Shown here: in pieces, positions 6,881 through 20,400 of the stretch
Layout of the letters: every line of letters starts with the position of its first letter
Numbering within the stretch: position 1 is the first letter of the stretch
Source of the DNA: Bacteroidales bacterium
Lineage (GTDB): Bacteria; Bacteroidota; Bacteroidia; Bacteroidales; Muribaculaceae
Direction: 5' to 3'
Assembly: GCA_004553095.1 (NCBI GenBank)
Contig: SFMJ01000007.1
Coordinates: 1 to 22,307, forward strand
Length of the DNA: 22,307 nt
Translations under genes and position numbers: made by a program
Notes under the pieces: model-generated
The model's input: the letters and a program-made list of their open reading frames with translations, nothing else
What the model was told of the DNA's origin: nothing
Database searches by the model: none

Positions 6881-8950
6881 ATGAACAAGATCATACCGAC
6901 ACTAATCATCGGGGCAGTGGCAGGAATCCAAGCCAATGCCGAGGTCGACAAGAACTTCAACTATCATGTAGATAGATTTGCCGACATCGAAGTATTGCGA
7001 TATGAAGTGCCTGAATTTGACAGATTGACACTTCAGCAGAAGAAGATGGTATATTACCTGTCGCAGGCTGCACAGATGGGACGCGACATCATCTGGGATC
7101 AGAACTGCAAATACAACTTGCAGATCCGCAGGGTATTGGAAGAGATCTATACCGGCTATGAAGGAGACAAGACGAGCGCCGACTATAAGGCGTTTGAGGT
7201 CTACATGAAGCAGGTATGGTTTGGCAACGGCATCCACCACCACTACTCTACCGACAAATTCAAGCCGGGATTCAGCCGCGAGTTCTTCATGCAAGAGGCC
7301 TCGAAATTGAAACCCTGTCAGTTACCTCTCAAGCCGGGAGAGACATCAGAAGAACTGATTTCGACACTGAGTGAAGTAATCTTCAACCCCGACGTGTTGG
7401 CAAAGCGAGTCAACCAGGATGGCACCCAAGATGTGGTTGCTACCTCTGCGGGCAACTACTATGGCGAGGGAGTGACCCAAGCCGAAGTAGAGGCCTTCTA
7501 CAACGAGATGAAAGATACGAACGACCCACGCCCCGTGTCCTACGGGCTGAACCGACGCGTGGTGAAGGGTGAAGATGGCAAGCTTCACGAGCAGGTGTAT
7601 CGCCTCAACGAGCTCTATGGTCCCGCCATTTCGGAGATCATCTACTGGCTTGAGAAGGCACGGACCGTAGCGGAGAATGAAGCGCAAGAGAGATATATCG
7701 CAGCTCTGATCGGCTACTACATCACCGGCGACCTGAAGACCTTCGACGAATATAGCATTCTCTGGGCAGAAGACACCAAATCGGATGTAGACTTCGTCAA
7801 TGGCTTCATCGAGAGTTATGGCGACCCACTCGGCATGACGGGAGCATGGGAATCATACGTCAACTTCCGTAATGCCAAATCCTCGGAGCGCACCGAGATA
7901 ATTTCGAAGAATGCACAATGGTTTGAAGACCACTCGCCGGTGGATTCACGCTTCAAGAAAGAAGAGGTGAAGGGAGTATCAGCGAAGGTTATCAATGCGG
8001 CGATGCTTGGCGGCGATGCCTTCCCGTCAACAGCGATTGGCATCAATCTGCCCAACTCCAACTGGATACGCGCCGAGCATGGATCGAAATCGGTGACAAT
8101 CGAGAATATCACCGAGGCCTACGACAAGGCATCGCATGGCAATGGATTCAACGAAGAATTTGTGATCGACAAAGAGACATCGAAGATGATGGAGGATTAT
8201 CTCTACATCACCGACATGCTCCACACCGACCTTCATGAATGTTTGGGTCATGGTTCGGGCAAGCTTCTGCCGGGGGTAGATGGCGATGCGTTGAAAGAGA
8301 ATGGCAGCACACTCGAAGAGGCACGCGCCGACCTCTTCGCCCTCTACTATTTGGCAGACCAAAAGCTGATCGATCTTGGGATCCTCGACAATCCTGAGGC
8401 CTACCAGGCGGAATATTACAAATATATCATGAATGGCATGATGACCCAGCTCAACCGCATCGAGCTTGGCAACGATGTGGAAGAGGCGCACATGCGCAAT
8501 CGCCAACTGATCGCACGATGGGCATACGAGCATGGCAAGAAGCAAGCCAAGGGTGGCAAAGATGTGATCGCCTTAGTGAAGAAGGGAGGCAAGACCTACG
8601 TCAAGATCAATGACTATGCCAAGCTGAGAGAGCTCTTCGGCAAATTGCTTAGCGAGATCCAGCGCATCAAGAGCGAGGGAGACTACAAGGCAGGCAATGA
8701 TATCGTGCAGAAATATGCAGTAAAGGTGGACCGCAAGCTCCACAAAGAGGTGATCGAACGCTTCTCGAAGTTGAACATACCGCCATATCGCGGCTTCATC
8801 AATCCGGTCTACACCCCTGTGACCGATGCCAACGGCGAAATCACAGACATCCAAATATCCTGGCCTGAGAACTATGTAGAGCAGATGTTGCGATTGAGCA
8901 GAGACTACTCACCATTGACCAAATGCTGCAAGAGGGTATGCAAGAAATAA
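6881..8950 (+). CDS. Dipeptidyl-peptidase III (M49 zinc peptidase), exported
   Basis: Zinc exopeptidase that removes dipeptides from the N-terminus of oligopeptides. The 689-aa protein begins with a probable signal peptide (MNKIIPTLIIGAVAGIQANA, cleavage after ANA), so it is likely periplasmic. The M49 signature is HECLGH at 452-457 (H452, E453, H457), and the second motif EEARAD (479-484) gives the third zinc ligand E480 or its neighbour. The gap between motifs is short, as known for Bacteroides DPP III and unlike the longer human enzyme. TLHECLGHGSGK-like glycine-rich sequence follows. The gene begins 53 bp after the methyltransferase and its 3' end overlaps the next gene. Confidence 0.93.
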   Translation: MNKIIPTLIIGAVAGIQANAEVDKNFNYHVDRFADIEVLRYEVPEFDRLTLQQKKMVYYLSQAAQMGRDIIWDQNCKYNLQIRRVLEEIYTGYEGDKTSADYKAFEVYMKQVWFGNGIHHHYSTDKFKPGFSREFFMQEASKLKPCQLPLKPGETSEELISTLSEVIFNPDVLAKRVNQDGTQDVVATSAGNYYGEGVTQAEVEAFYNEMKDTNDPRPVSYGLNRRVVKGEDGKLHEQVYRLNELYGPAISEIIYWLEKARTVAENEAQERYIAALIGYYITGDLKTFDEYSILWAEDTKSDVDFVNGFIESYGDPLGMTGAWESYVNFRNAKSSERTEIISKNAQWFEDHSPVDSRFKKEEVKGVSAKVINAAMLGGDAFPSTAIGINLPNSNWIRAEHGSKSVTIENITEAYDKASHGNGFNEEFVIDKETSKMMEDYLYITDMLHTDLHECLGHGSGKLLPGVDGDALKENGSTLEEARADLFALYYLADQKLIDLGILDNPEAYQAEYYKYIMNGMMTQLNRIELGNDVEEAHMRNRQLIARWAYEHGKKQAKGGKDVIALVKKGGKTYVKINDYAKLRELFGKLLSEIQRIKSEGDYKAGNDIVQKYAVKVDRKLHKEVIERFSKLNIPPYRGFINPVYTPVTDANGEITDIQISWPENYVEQMLRLSRDYSPLTKCCKRVCKK

Positions 8951-9345
8951 AGCGACAATTTTTCACCTATCGCAATGGTATGCTTGCCGACACATTGCGG
9001 AGTTATGGCTATCCCTATAAGGTGATCTTCGGACTTGAATTACCGAGGATTGCAGATATAGCCCGCGGGCTCAGCCCCTCCGCAGAACTGGCAGAGCAGC
9101 TATGGGAAGACCGGGAAGTTCGGGAATCACGACTGCTTGCCACCTACCTCTACCCGGCGTCAGAGATGACCGAAGAGCGTGCCGAGGCGATGGCTTCGGA
9201 TGTACGCACCCAAGAAGAGGCAGACATGTTGGCATTTCGCATCTTCAAGCGGATGGATCATGCCGCCGACTTGTTGGAACGATTGCGCAAGAATCCGGCA
9301 TGCCGGCGTGCGGCAGATGCCCTTGCAGCCCATCTCGAAAGGTGA
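8938..9345 (+). CDS. Short AlkD-like (DNA alkylation repair, HEAT-like) protein
   Basis: Small, almost entirely helical protein of 135 aa from the ATG at 8938; an alternative in-frame ATG at 8923 would give 140 aa. Either start overlaps the end of the dipeptidyl-peptidase gene (13 or 28 bp), suggesting translational coupling. I chose 8938 because MQEIKRQFFTYRNG is how I would expect the homologous family to begin, but the two starts cannot be separated by sequence alone. RESRLLATYLYP and the repeated amphipathic helices resemble the HEAT-repeat DNA alkylation repair proteins, yet it is much shorter than AlkD (about 230 aa). Enzyme activity is therefore doubtful. It is the last gene of the plus cluster and is followed by a terminator. 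Confidence 0.6.
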   Translation: MQEIKRQFFTYRNGMLADTLRSYGYPYKVIFGLELPRIADIARGLSPSAELAEQLWEDREVRESRLLATYLYPASEMTEERAEAMASDVRTQEEADMLAFRIFKRMDHAADLLERLRKNPACRRAADALAAHLER

Positions 9346-9375
9346 ATTAAAAAAACGGCACAATATTTGCTATAT

Positions 9376-9416
9376 AATACTGTGGAGCGATAAAGTCGAC
9401 TCCACAGTATTTTTTT
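9376..9416 (+). terminator. Intrinsic terminator at the end of the plus-strand cluster
   Basis: AATACTGTGGAG (9376-9387) and CTCCACAGTATT (9400-9411) form a perfect 12-bp stem around a 12-nt loop, and the 3' arm runs into a string of T ending at 9416. It lies 31 bp after the stop of the AlkD-like gene, separating the cluster from htpG. Confidence 0.92.
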
Positions 9417-9537
9417 GCCAAAAATTGCAAAAATTGTGACAAAAAAGGTACTCATGACCTGCCGATGACCATCTCAAGGGAAAAATCGACAGAGAAAAGA
9501 AAGAAAAAATAAATAAACTAAAAAATAAGAAAAGAAA

Positions 9538-11592
9538 ATGGCAACAGGAAAAATCGGGGTAACTACCGAAAACATCTTCCCCGTGATCAAGAAATTTTTG
9601 TATAGCGATCACGAGATATTCTTGCGAGAGCTTGTGTCAAATGCAATCGATGCGACCCAGAAATTGAAGACTCTCCAGGCACATGGGGATTTCAACGGCG
9701 ACCTTGGCGAATTGAATGTCAGGGTGGACATCGACAAAGAGGCAGGCACGCTGACCATCAGCGACCGCGGCATCGGCATGGATGCCGACGACATCGAGAA
9801 ATATATCAATCAGATAGCCTTCTCGGGTGCCGAAGAGTTTCTGAGCAAATATAAGGATAATGCCAACAACATCATCGGGCACTTCGGCCTTGGCTTTTAT
9901 TCCGCCTTTATGGTGTCGAAGCGCGTAGTGATTCGTTCGTTGTCGTATAAGGAGGGCTCCACGGGTGTTGAATGGAGTTGCGATGGCAGTCCCGAATTTG
10001 AGATGAAAGAGTGCACAAAGTCAGATCGAGGCACAGATATCATCCTCTATATCGACGATGACAACAAGGAGTTCTTGGAGCGCAGTCGGATCGATGCATT
10101 GCTTCGCAAGTATTGTCGCTTCCTGCCTGTGCCTGTGATCAGCGGCAAGGAGCAGGAGTGGAAAGATGGCAAATATCAGGATGGCGAGAAGGATAATGTG
10201 ATCAATGCCACCCAGCCACTATGGACACGCAAGCCGACCGACTTGACCGATGAAGATTACATCAACTTCTATCATGAACTGCGCCCCATGGATGGGGAAC
10301 CGATGTTCTGGATTCATCTGAATGTGGACTATCCCTTCAATCTGACGGGTATCCTCTACTTTCCGAAGATCCACAACAACATCGACATCCAGAAGAATCG
10401 CATCCAGTTGTATTGCAATCAGGTGTTCGTCACCGACCAGGTGGAGGGTGTAGTGCCGGAGTTCATGACCATCATGCAGGGAGTTATCGATTCTCCCGAC
10501 ATACCGCTGAATGTAAGCCGCAGTTATCTGCAAGCCGACCAGCAAGTGAAGAAGATCTCGAGCTATATCTCGAAGAAGGTGGCAGAGAAGCTTGACAAGA
10601 TGTTCAAAGAAGATCGCAAGGCTTATGAAGGGAAATGGAATGACATCGAGATCTTCATCAAATATGGCATGCTGACCGACGAGAAGTTCTTCGAATCGTC
10701 GAAGAAGTTCTTCCTCTTCCGCGACATCAACGACAGCTACTATACGCTTGAAGAGTACCGCACACTGATAGAGAGCGAGCAGACCGACATGAATGGTGAT
10801 TTGATCTATCTCTACGCCACCGACAAGGTGGAGCAATACACCTACATCAAGCGAGCAGAAGAGAAGGGTTATAACGTAGTGATGCTGGATGGTCAGTTGG
10901 ATCAGCATTTGATTCAGATGCTTGAGACCAAGCAGGAGAAGATCCGCTTCGAGCGAGTGGATGCCGACACACCGGAGCGTCTTATCAAGAAGGAAAAGAG
11001 CGACAAGAAGAGTGATTTGAGTGACTTCGAGAGCGAGCTACTGCGTGAGATCTTCACGAGTCAGCTTCCGAATATCGAAGACACGAACATCATGATCGAG
11101 GTGGAATCGCTTGGCGAGAAAGAGGCACCCGCCACAGTGACACAGAACGAGATGATGAGGCGAATGAAAGAGATGGCAGCCATGCAACCCGGCATGAGTT
11201 TTTATGGCAATATGCCGAAGAGCTATACGATGGTGGTCAATCCGGAACAGAAGAGTGTATCGGAGATCTTGAAGCAGGGAGTCTCGGCACTGGAGGCTGA
11301 AGTTATGCCACTGAGCCGGGATATCGAGGCTCTGAATGGAGAGATTGCCGAATTGCGCAAGACACTTGATGAGAAGAAAGAGGAATCGGAGAAAGATTCG
11401 ATCCGCGGCGAGATCACCAAGAAAGAGGGCGAAGTCGGCGCAAAGCGCGCAGAGAAAGAGCGTCTTATCGGCGAATATGCCGGCACACAGCCGGTGGTAA
11501 AACAGGTGATCGACCTGGCGCTCTTGCAGAGCAACTTGCTGAAGGGAGAGGCCTTGTCAAAATTCATCGCCCGCTCCATCTCACTGCTATAA
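9538..11592 (+). CDS. htpG: Molecular chaperone HtpG (Hsp90 family)
   Basis: Cytosolic ATP-dependent dimeric chaperone, 684 aa. The N-terminal GHKL ATPase domain shows E31, N35 and D38 in LRELVSNAIDA, a DRGIGM nucleotide loop at about 77-82, and a GHFGLGFYSAF lid/glycine motif from G114. The middle domain carries NVSRSYLQ with the catalytic arginine R328. The C-terminal half contains a charged predicted coiled-coil-like region (about 590-660, rich in EAEVM..., LRKTLDEKKEES), then a dimerisation end. No MEEVD tail is present, as expected for bacterial forms. It is preceded by an AT-rich, A-rich 120-bp leader with no obvious promoter match and no strong Shine-Dalgarno. It stands alone between two terminators. 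Confidence 0.97.
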   Translation: MATGKIGVTTENIFPVIKKFLYSDHEIFLRELVSNAIDATQKLKTLQAHGDFNGDLGELNVRVDIDKEAGTLTISDRGIGMDADDIEKYINQIAFSGAEEFLSKYKDNANNIIGHFGLGFYSAFMVSKRVVIRSLSYKEGSTGVEWSCDGSPEFEMKECTKSDRGTDIILYIDDDNKEFLERSRIDALLRKYCRFLPVPVISGKEQEWKDGKYQDGEKDNVINATQPLWTRKPTDLTDEDYINFYHELRPMDGEPMFWIHLNVDYPFNLTGILYFPKIHNNIDIQKNRIQLYCNQVFVTDQVEGVVPEFMTIMQGVIDSPDIPLNVSRSYLQADQQVKKISSYISKKVAEKLDKMFKEDRKAYEGKWNDIEIFIKYGMLTDEKFFESSKKFFLFRDINDSYYTLEEYRTLIESEQTDMNGDLIYLYATDKVEQYTYIKRAEEKGYNVVMLDGQLDQHLIQMLETKQEKIRFERVDADTPERLIKKEKSDKKSDLSDFESELLREIFTSQLPNIEDTNIMIEVESLGEKEAPATVTQNEMMRRMKEMAAMQPGMSFYGNMPKSYTMVVNPEQKSVSEILKQGVSALEAEVMPLSRDIEALNGEIAELRKTLDEKKEESEKDSIRGEITKKEGEVGAKRAEKERLIGEYAGTQPVVKQVIDLALLQSNLLKGEALSKFIARSISLL

Positions 11593-11615
11593 GAGACAGA
11601 ACCACATACCACACG

Positions 11616-11654
11616 AAAAAAAGCGAGACTCTCTGACGAGAGCCTCGTTTTTTT
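11616..11654. terminator. Bidirectional terminator between htpG and the permease gene
   Basis: An A-run (11616-11622), stem CGAG-A-CTCTC (11624-11633), TGAC loop, GAGAG-C-CTCG (11638-11647; one A-C mismatch) and T-run (11648-11654) form a nearly symmetric structure. It therefore ends in T on both strands and serves both convergent genes. The outer ACCACA/TGTGGT can extend the stem. Confidence 0.9.
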
Positions 11655-11673
11655 GTGGTTAGAGCGTACGCTC

Positions 11674-12915
11674 TTAGTCAGCGCGGATGGCTTCTATTGG
11701 GGATATTTTTGCTACGAACCTTGAGGGGAGTAGCAGACAGATGTAGATGACGATCAGGCAGCCGAGGTTGAGCAGGATGATGGCCGTAGGATCTAATTGG
11801 ACCGGGACGAAGTCGATGTAATAGGCATCGGCATCGAGGGGTATGAAGTGCCAACGGTGTTGTGCCCACAATATGGAGAGGGATAGCACATTGCCGATCA
11901 ACATGCCGACACATGCCACCTTCAGAGCGAGGTAAACAAATACTTTTCTTACCCCCGACACGGAGGCACCAATGGCACGTGCTATGCCGATGAATCGCTT
12001 CTTGTCAAGTATCAAGATAAGCATACCGGAGATGAGCGTGGCGACAGCTACGATGATCATCAGGGTCAACACGACGATGACGTTGGTGTCAAGAAGGGAG
12101 AGCCAGTTGAAATAACCGGCACCTTGGCTCAGAGCATTTTCCACATGATAATATCTATAGAGCGTACCGTCGGCGGAAGCCTGAGCGAGACGATTGTTGA
12201 GAAGAAGTGTATATTCGGGGAGAAGGTCGAAATTATCCACATTGACGGCTATCGACGTGCCCTGATCGGGCAAGACATCAGCGATATTCTGAATCATAGA
12301 GAGAGAGCCGTAGGCGAGCACATCATCATAAGAATCGAAATGGGTATTGAAAATACCGACGATCTCGAGACGACGGACTCTGATATCATCGGAGATGAAA
12401 TAAGTGTCGATCTTATCGCCGAGTTTAAGTCTGAGCTGACGCGCGGCTATCTGCGAGATAACTATCTTGAGTTCATCATCGGGAGAATCGAACTCAGGGA
12501 TTACCCCTTGGCAGAGATTGCGACGTATGAAAGATTGCAACTTCTTTCCATTAATGCTTCGGAGATATAATCCCTTGAAATCGGTCGGAGTTTTGAATAT
12601 AGCCGGGATAGAAGCCTCGAGGGAATATTCCGAGATGTAAGGTTCATTGTCAAGGAGAGTGCGAAGAGATGGAGAAAGTGACACGACATTAGCGTCGTCA
12701 CCCTCAGAGGGAATGTTATAGATGGAAATATGAGAATTAAAGCCTACGACCTTATCTCGGATCTCACGTTTGAAGCCGGTGACGATAGCCACAGCAGCGA
12801 TCATCACAGCAATAGAGAGCGCCACTGCCGTGATGGATACGGCGACAGAAGGAGACCGGCGATGAGAGCCGGAAGAGAGGGAAAGGCGACGAGCCAGGAA
12901 AAAGCTATAACTCAT
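11674..12915 (-). CDS. LolC/LolE-FtsX-type ABC transporter permease
   Basis: Inner-membrane permease of 413 aa with the topology of the lipoprotein-releasing LolC/E group: one helix at about 25-48 (SITAVALSIAVMIAAVAIVTGF), a large periplasmic MacB-like domain, then three helices at about 275-300, 325-350 and 378-398 with the FtsX domain. The end SPIEAIRAD is typical of the family. It would need an ATPase partner such as LolD; none is encoded in the window. Its start follows an intrinsic terminator after rpoC, and I see no clear Bacteroidota-type promoter in the 127 bp upstream. LolE-like function (moving lipoproteins toward the outer membrane) is a family inference. Confidence 0.85.
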   Translation of the reverse strand: MSYSFFLARRLSLSSGSHRRSPSVAVSITAVALSIAVMIAAVAIVTGFKREIRDKVVGFNSHISIYNIPSEGDDANVVSLSPSLRTLLDNEPYISEYSLEASIPAIFKTPTDFKGLYLRSINGKKLQSFIRRNLCQGVIPEFDSPDDELKIVISQIAARQLRLKLGDKIDTYFISDDIRVRRLEIVGIFNTHFDSYDDVLAYGSLSMIQNIADVLPDQGTSIAVNVDNFDLLPEYTLLLNNRLAQASADGTLYRYYHVENALSQGAGYFNWLSLLDTNVIVVLTLMIIVAVATLISGMLILILDKKRFIGIARAIGASVSGVRKVFVYLALKVACVGMLIGNVLSLSILWAQHRWHFIPLDADAYYIDFVPVQLDPTAIILLNLGCLIVIYICLLLPSRFVAKISPIEAIRAD

Positions 12916-12944
12916 AAAGGGATCTATAGTGGAAATAAGGGAAG

Positions 12945-12992
12945 AAAAAAGAGTGGAGAGTGTACCAAAATGGGAAATCTTGATACACTCTC
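12945..12992 (-). terminator. Intrinsic terminator after rpoC
   Basis: On the minus strand GAGAGTGTA (12992-12984) pairs perfectly with TACACTCTC (12964-12956), and six T follow at 12950-12945. A partial inner pairing extends the stem. It lies 50 nt after the rpoC stop and 30 nt before the permease start, so any permease expression by read-through must pass it. Confidence 0.85.
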
Positions 12993-13042
12993 ACACATCG
13001 TATATTAAAAACTTTTAAGATAAAGCTCAAAAGAGAGCACTC

Positions 13043-17341
<4,299 letters not shown>

Positions 17342-17360
17342 ATTAGATTCCTTGATTAGA

Positions 17361-17391
17361 TCGGGTTCCCCCTCGGGGGAGGGGGACCCGA
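17361..17391 (-). promoter_or_regulatory. Very stable GC-rich stem-loop between rpoB and rpoC
   Basis: On the minus strand TCGGGT-CCCCCTC and GAGGGGG-A-ACCCGA form a 13-bp stem with one bulged A and a CCCC loop. No U-run follows, so it is not a standard terminator. It ends 19 nt before the rpoC ATG, close enough to affect ribosome access, mRNA stability or processing. Function is unknown. Confidence 0.6.
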
Positions 17392-17414
17392 ATAGGATAA
17401 TTCTGAAACTGAAA

Positions 17415-20400
17415 TTAATCGAGCGTAATGCTCAAGCCGAGGCCACGGAGTTCGTGGAGGAGCACATTAAGCGACTCGGGGATGCCGGGAGTAGGCATAG
17501 GGTCGCCCTTAACGATAGCCTCGTAAGCCTTGCTGCGGCCCACCACGTCGTCCGACTTGATGGTAAGGATCTCTTGGAGGATATGAGCGGCGCCGAAGGC
17601 TTCGAGGGCCCATACCTCCATTTCACCGAAGCGCTGACCACCGAACTGAGCCTTACCACCGAGAGGTTGCTGAGTGATAAGAGAGTAGGGGCCGATGGAG
17701 CGAGCGTGCATCTTATCTTCGACCATGTGTCCGAGTTTAAGCATGTAGATCACACCGACAGTGGCGGGCTGGTCGAAACGGTCGCCTGTGCCACCATCAT
17801 AGAGGTAAGTCTTACCATATCTTGGGAGGCCGGCCTTATCGGTCCACTCATTAAGGTCGTCGAGCGAAGCGCCGTCGAAGATAGGCGTTGCGAACTTCTC
17901 GCCGAGTTCACGACCAGCCCAACCGAGCACGGTCTCGAAGATCTGACCGAGGTTCATACGCGAAGGCACACCCAGCGGGTTGAGGACGATATCGACGGGC
18001 GTACCATCTTCGAGGAAAGGCATATCCTCTTGACGGACAACGCGCGACACGATACCCTTGTTACCGTGGCGACCTGCCATCTTATCTCCGACACCGATCT
18101 TACGTTTCTTAGCGATATATACCTTAGCCATCTGGAGGATGCCTGAGGGGAGTTCGTCGCCGATAGTGATGTCGAGTTTCTTGCGGCGGAGTTCGCTATC
18201 GATTTGCTTTGACTTGCGCATGTAGTTGGTGACGAGCTGAGCCACCATATTATTGATGCGCTCATCGGCAGTCCAACCTGAGATATTGACAGTCTCATAA
18301 TCGATACCGGCGAAATCGACGTTGTCGAACGAAGCACCTTCAGCCACGATATCAGCTCCGATGAAATCCTTGACGCCTGAAGATACTTGCCCCTTGAGGA
18401 GAGTACTCATCTTGGAGACCATGAGGTCGAGGAGTTCTTTCTGGCGCTCTGCATATACAGACTCGAGTTCATCGAGTTCAGCGTTTGGAGCATTCTTGCC
18501 GGTCTTCTTACGGACAGCCTTAGAGAAGAGGTTAGTACCGATGACGACACCCTTGAGCGAAGGAGTAGCCTTAAGAGAGGCATCCTTCACATCTCCGGCG
18601 CGGTCGCCGAAGATGGCACGGAGGAGTTTCTCCTCGGGAGTAGGATCGGACTCACCCTTAGGAGTGATCTTACCGATCATGATATCACCGGGCACGACAT
18701 AAGCACCGACGCGGATGATACCGCGCTCATCGAGGTCCTTGGTAGCATCCTCGCTGACATTGGGGATATCGGAAGTAAGTTCCTCTTGGCCGCGCTTGGT
18801 GTCGCGGACATCGAGGCTATATTCATCGACATGGACAGAAGTGAGGATATCCTCGCGGACCATACGCTCATTGAGCACGATAGCATCCTCATAGTTATAA
18901 CCCTTCCAGGGCATGAAAGCCACCTTGAGGTTTCGACCCAAGGCGAGTTCACCATTTTCGGTAGAATAGCCTTCGGTGAGGATGTCACCCTTATTGACAC
19001 GTTGACCCTTATTGCAGATAGGACGGAGGTCGATAGTGGTGCCTTGGTTGGTGCGGCGGAATTTAGGTATTCTATATTCCTTGAGAGCAGGTTCGAACTG
19101 AACGAACTCCTCATCCTCGGTTCGATCGTAGAGGATACGGATGGTAGTGGCGTCGACAAAGTCGATAACACCGGGGCCTTCAGCCATGATCTGTGTACGA
19201 GAATCGCGGATAAGTTGCCCCTCGATACCGGTACCGACGATAGGAGCCTCACTGCGGAGCAGAGGCACAGCCTGGCGCATCATGTTAGAACCCATGAGTG
19301 CACGGTTGGCGTCGTCATGCTCGAGGAATGGGATGAGCGAAGCTGCGATCGAAGCGATCTGGATAGGAGCCACATCCATAAGCTGCACTTCAGAGGGGGC
19401 AGCGATAGGGAAGTCGGCGTTAAGACGAGCCTTGACACGAGGATTCACGAACGAGCCATCATCATTGACAGGAGCATTACCCTGGGCGATGATTTGACCC
19501 TCTTCGATTTCGGCGGTGAGGTACTCGACATGAGAATTATCGAGATCGACCACGCCATTATTTACCTTGCGATAAGGGGTTTCGATGAAACCGAGGTTAT
19601 TGATTTTTGCGTAAACGCAGAGAGAAGAAATCAGACCGATGTTAGGACCTTCAGGGGTCTCGATTGGGCAGAGACGACCATAGTGAGTATAGTGCACGTC
19701 ACGGACCTCGAAACCGGCACGTTCACGCGACAGACCGCCGGGGCCGAGAGCCGACATACGGCGCTTGTGGGTGATCTCTGCGAGGGGGTTGGTTTGATCC
19801 ATGAATTGCGAAAGGGCATTCGTACCGAAGAAGGTATTGATTGCAGCCGAGATAGTCTTGGCATTGATCAGATCGATAGGTTTGAACACCTCATTATCGC
19901 GGACATTCATTTTCTCGCGGATGGAGCGAGCCATACGAGTCAGACCGATGGCGAACTGGTTGTAGAGTTGCTCGCCGACGGTGCGGACGCGACGGTTGCT
20001 AAGGTGGTCGATATCATCGACATCACTTTTGGCATTAATCAGTTCGATAAGATACTTGATGATCTCGATGATATCCTCCTTGGTGAGGACTTTGACATCG
20101 ACCGGAGTATCGAGACCGAGTTTCTTATTAATACGGTAACGACCGACTTCGCCGAGGTCATAACGCTTCTCGCTGAAGAAGAGGCCCTGGATTACTTCAC
20201 GAGCGGAAGCAGCATCCGGTGGCTCAGCGTTACGGAGTTGGCGATAGATATAGTTTATAGCTTCAGTCTCGGTACGGGCAGGGTCCTTGGCGAGAGTATT
20301 GAAGATAATATTGTATTCAGCTACGTTTGCATTCTCCTTCTTGAGGGAGATAGTCTTCACGCCGCTCTCGAGGATCTGGGGGATGTTATCTTCGCTGATA

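Noticed and set aside
12124..12570. A 148-codon plus-strand open frame inside the permease gene
   Set aside because: It lies opposite the conserved periplasmic domain of the permease, with no independent support.
19748..19832. Possible rifampicin-resistance substitutions in RpoB
   Set aside because: The differences from E. coli (A471, T479, A483, M491) look like normal Bacteroidota variants; the key D477, H487 and S492 are of the sensitive type.
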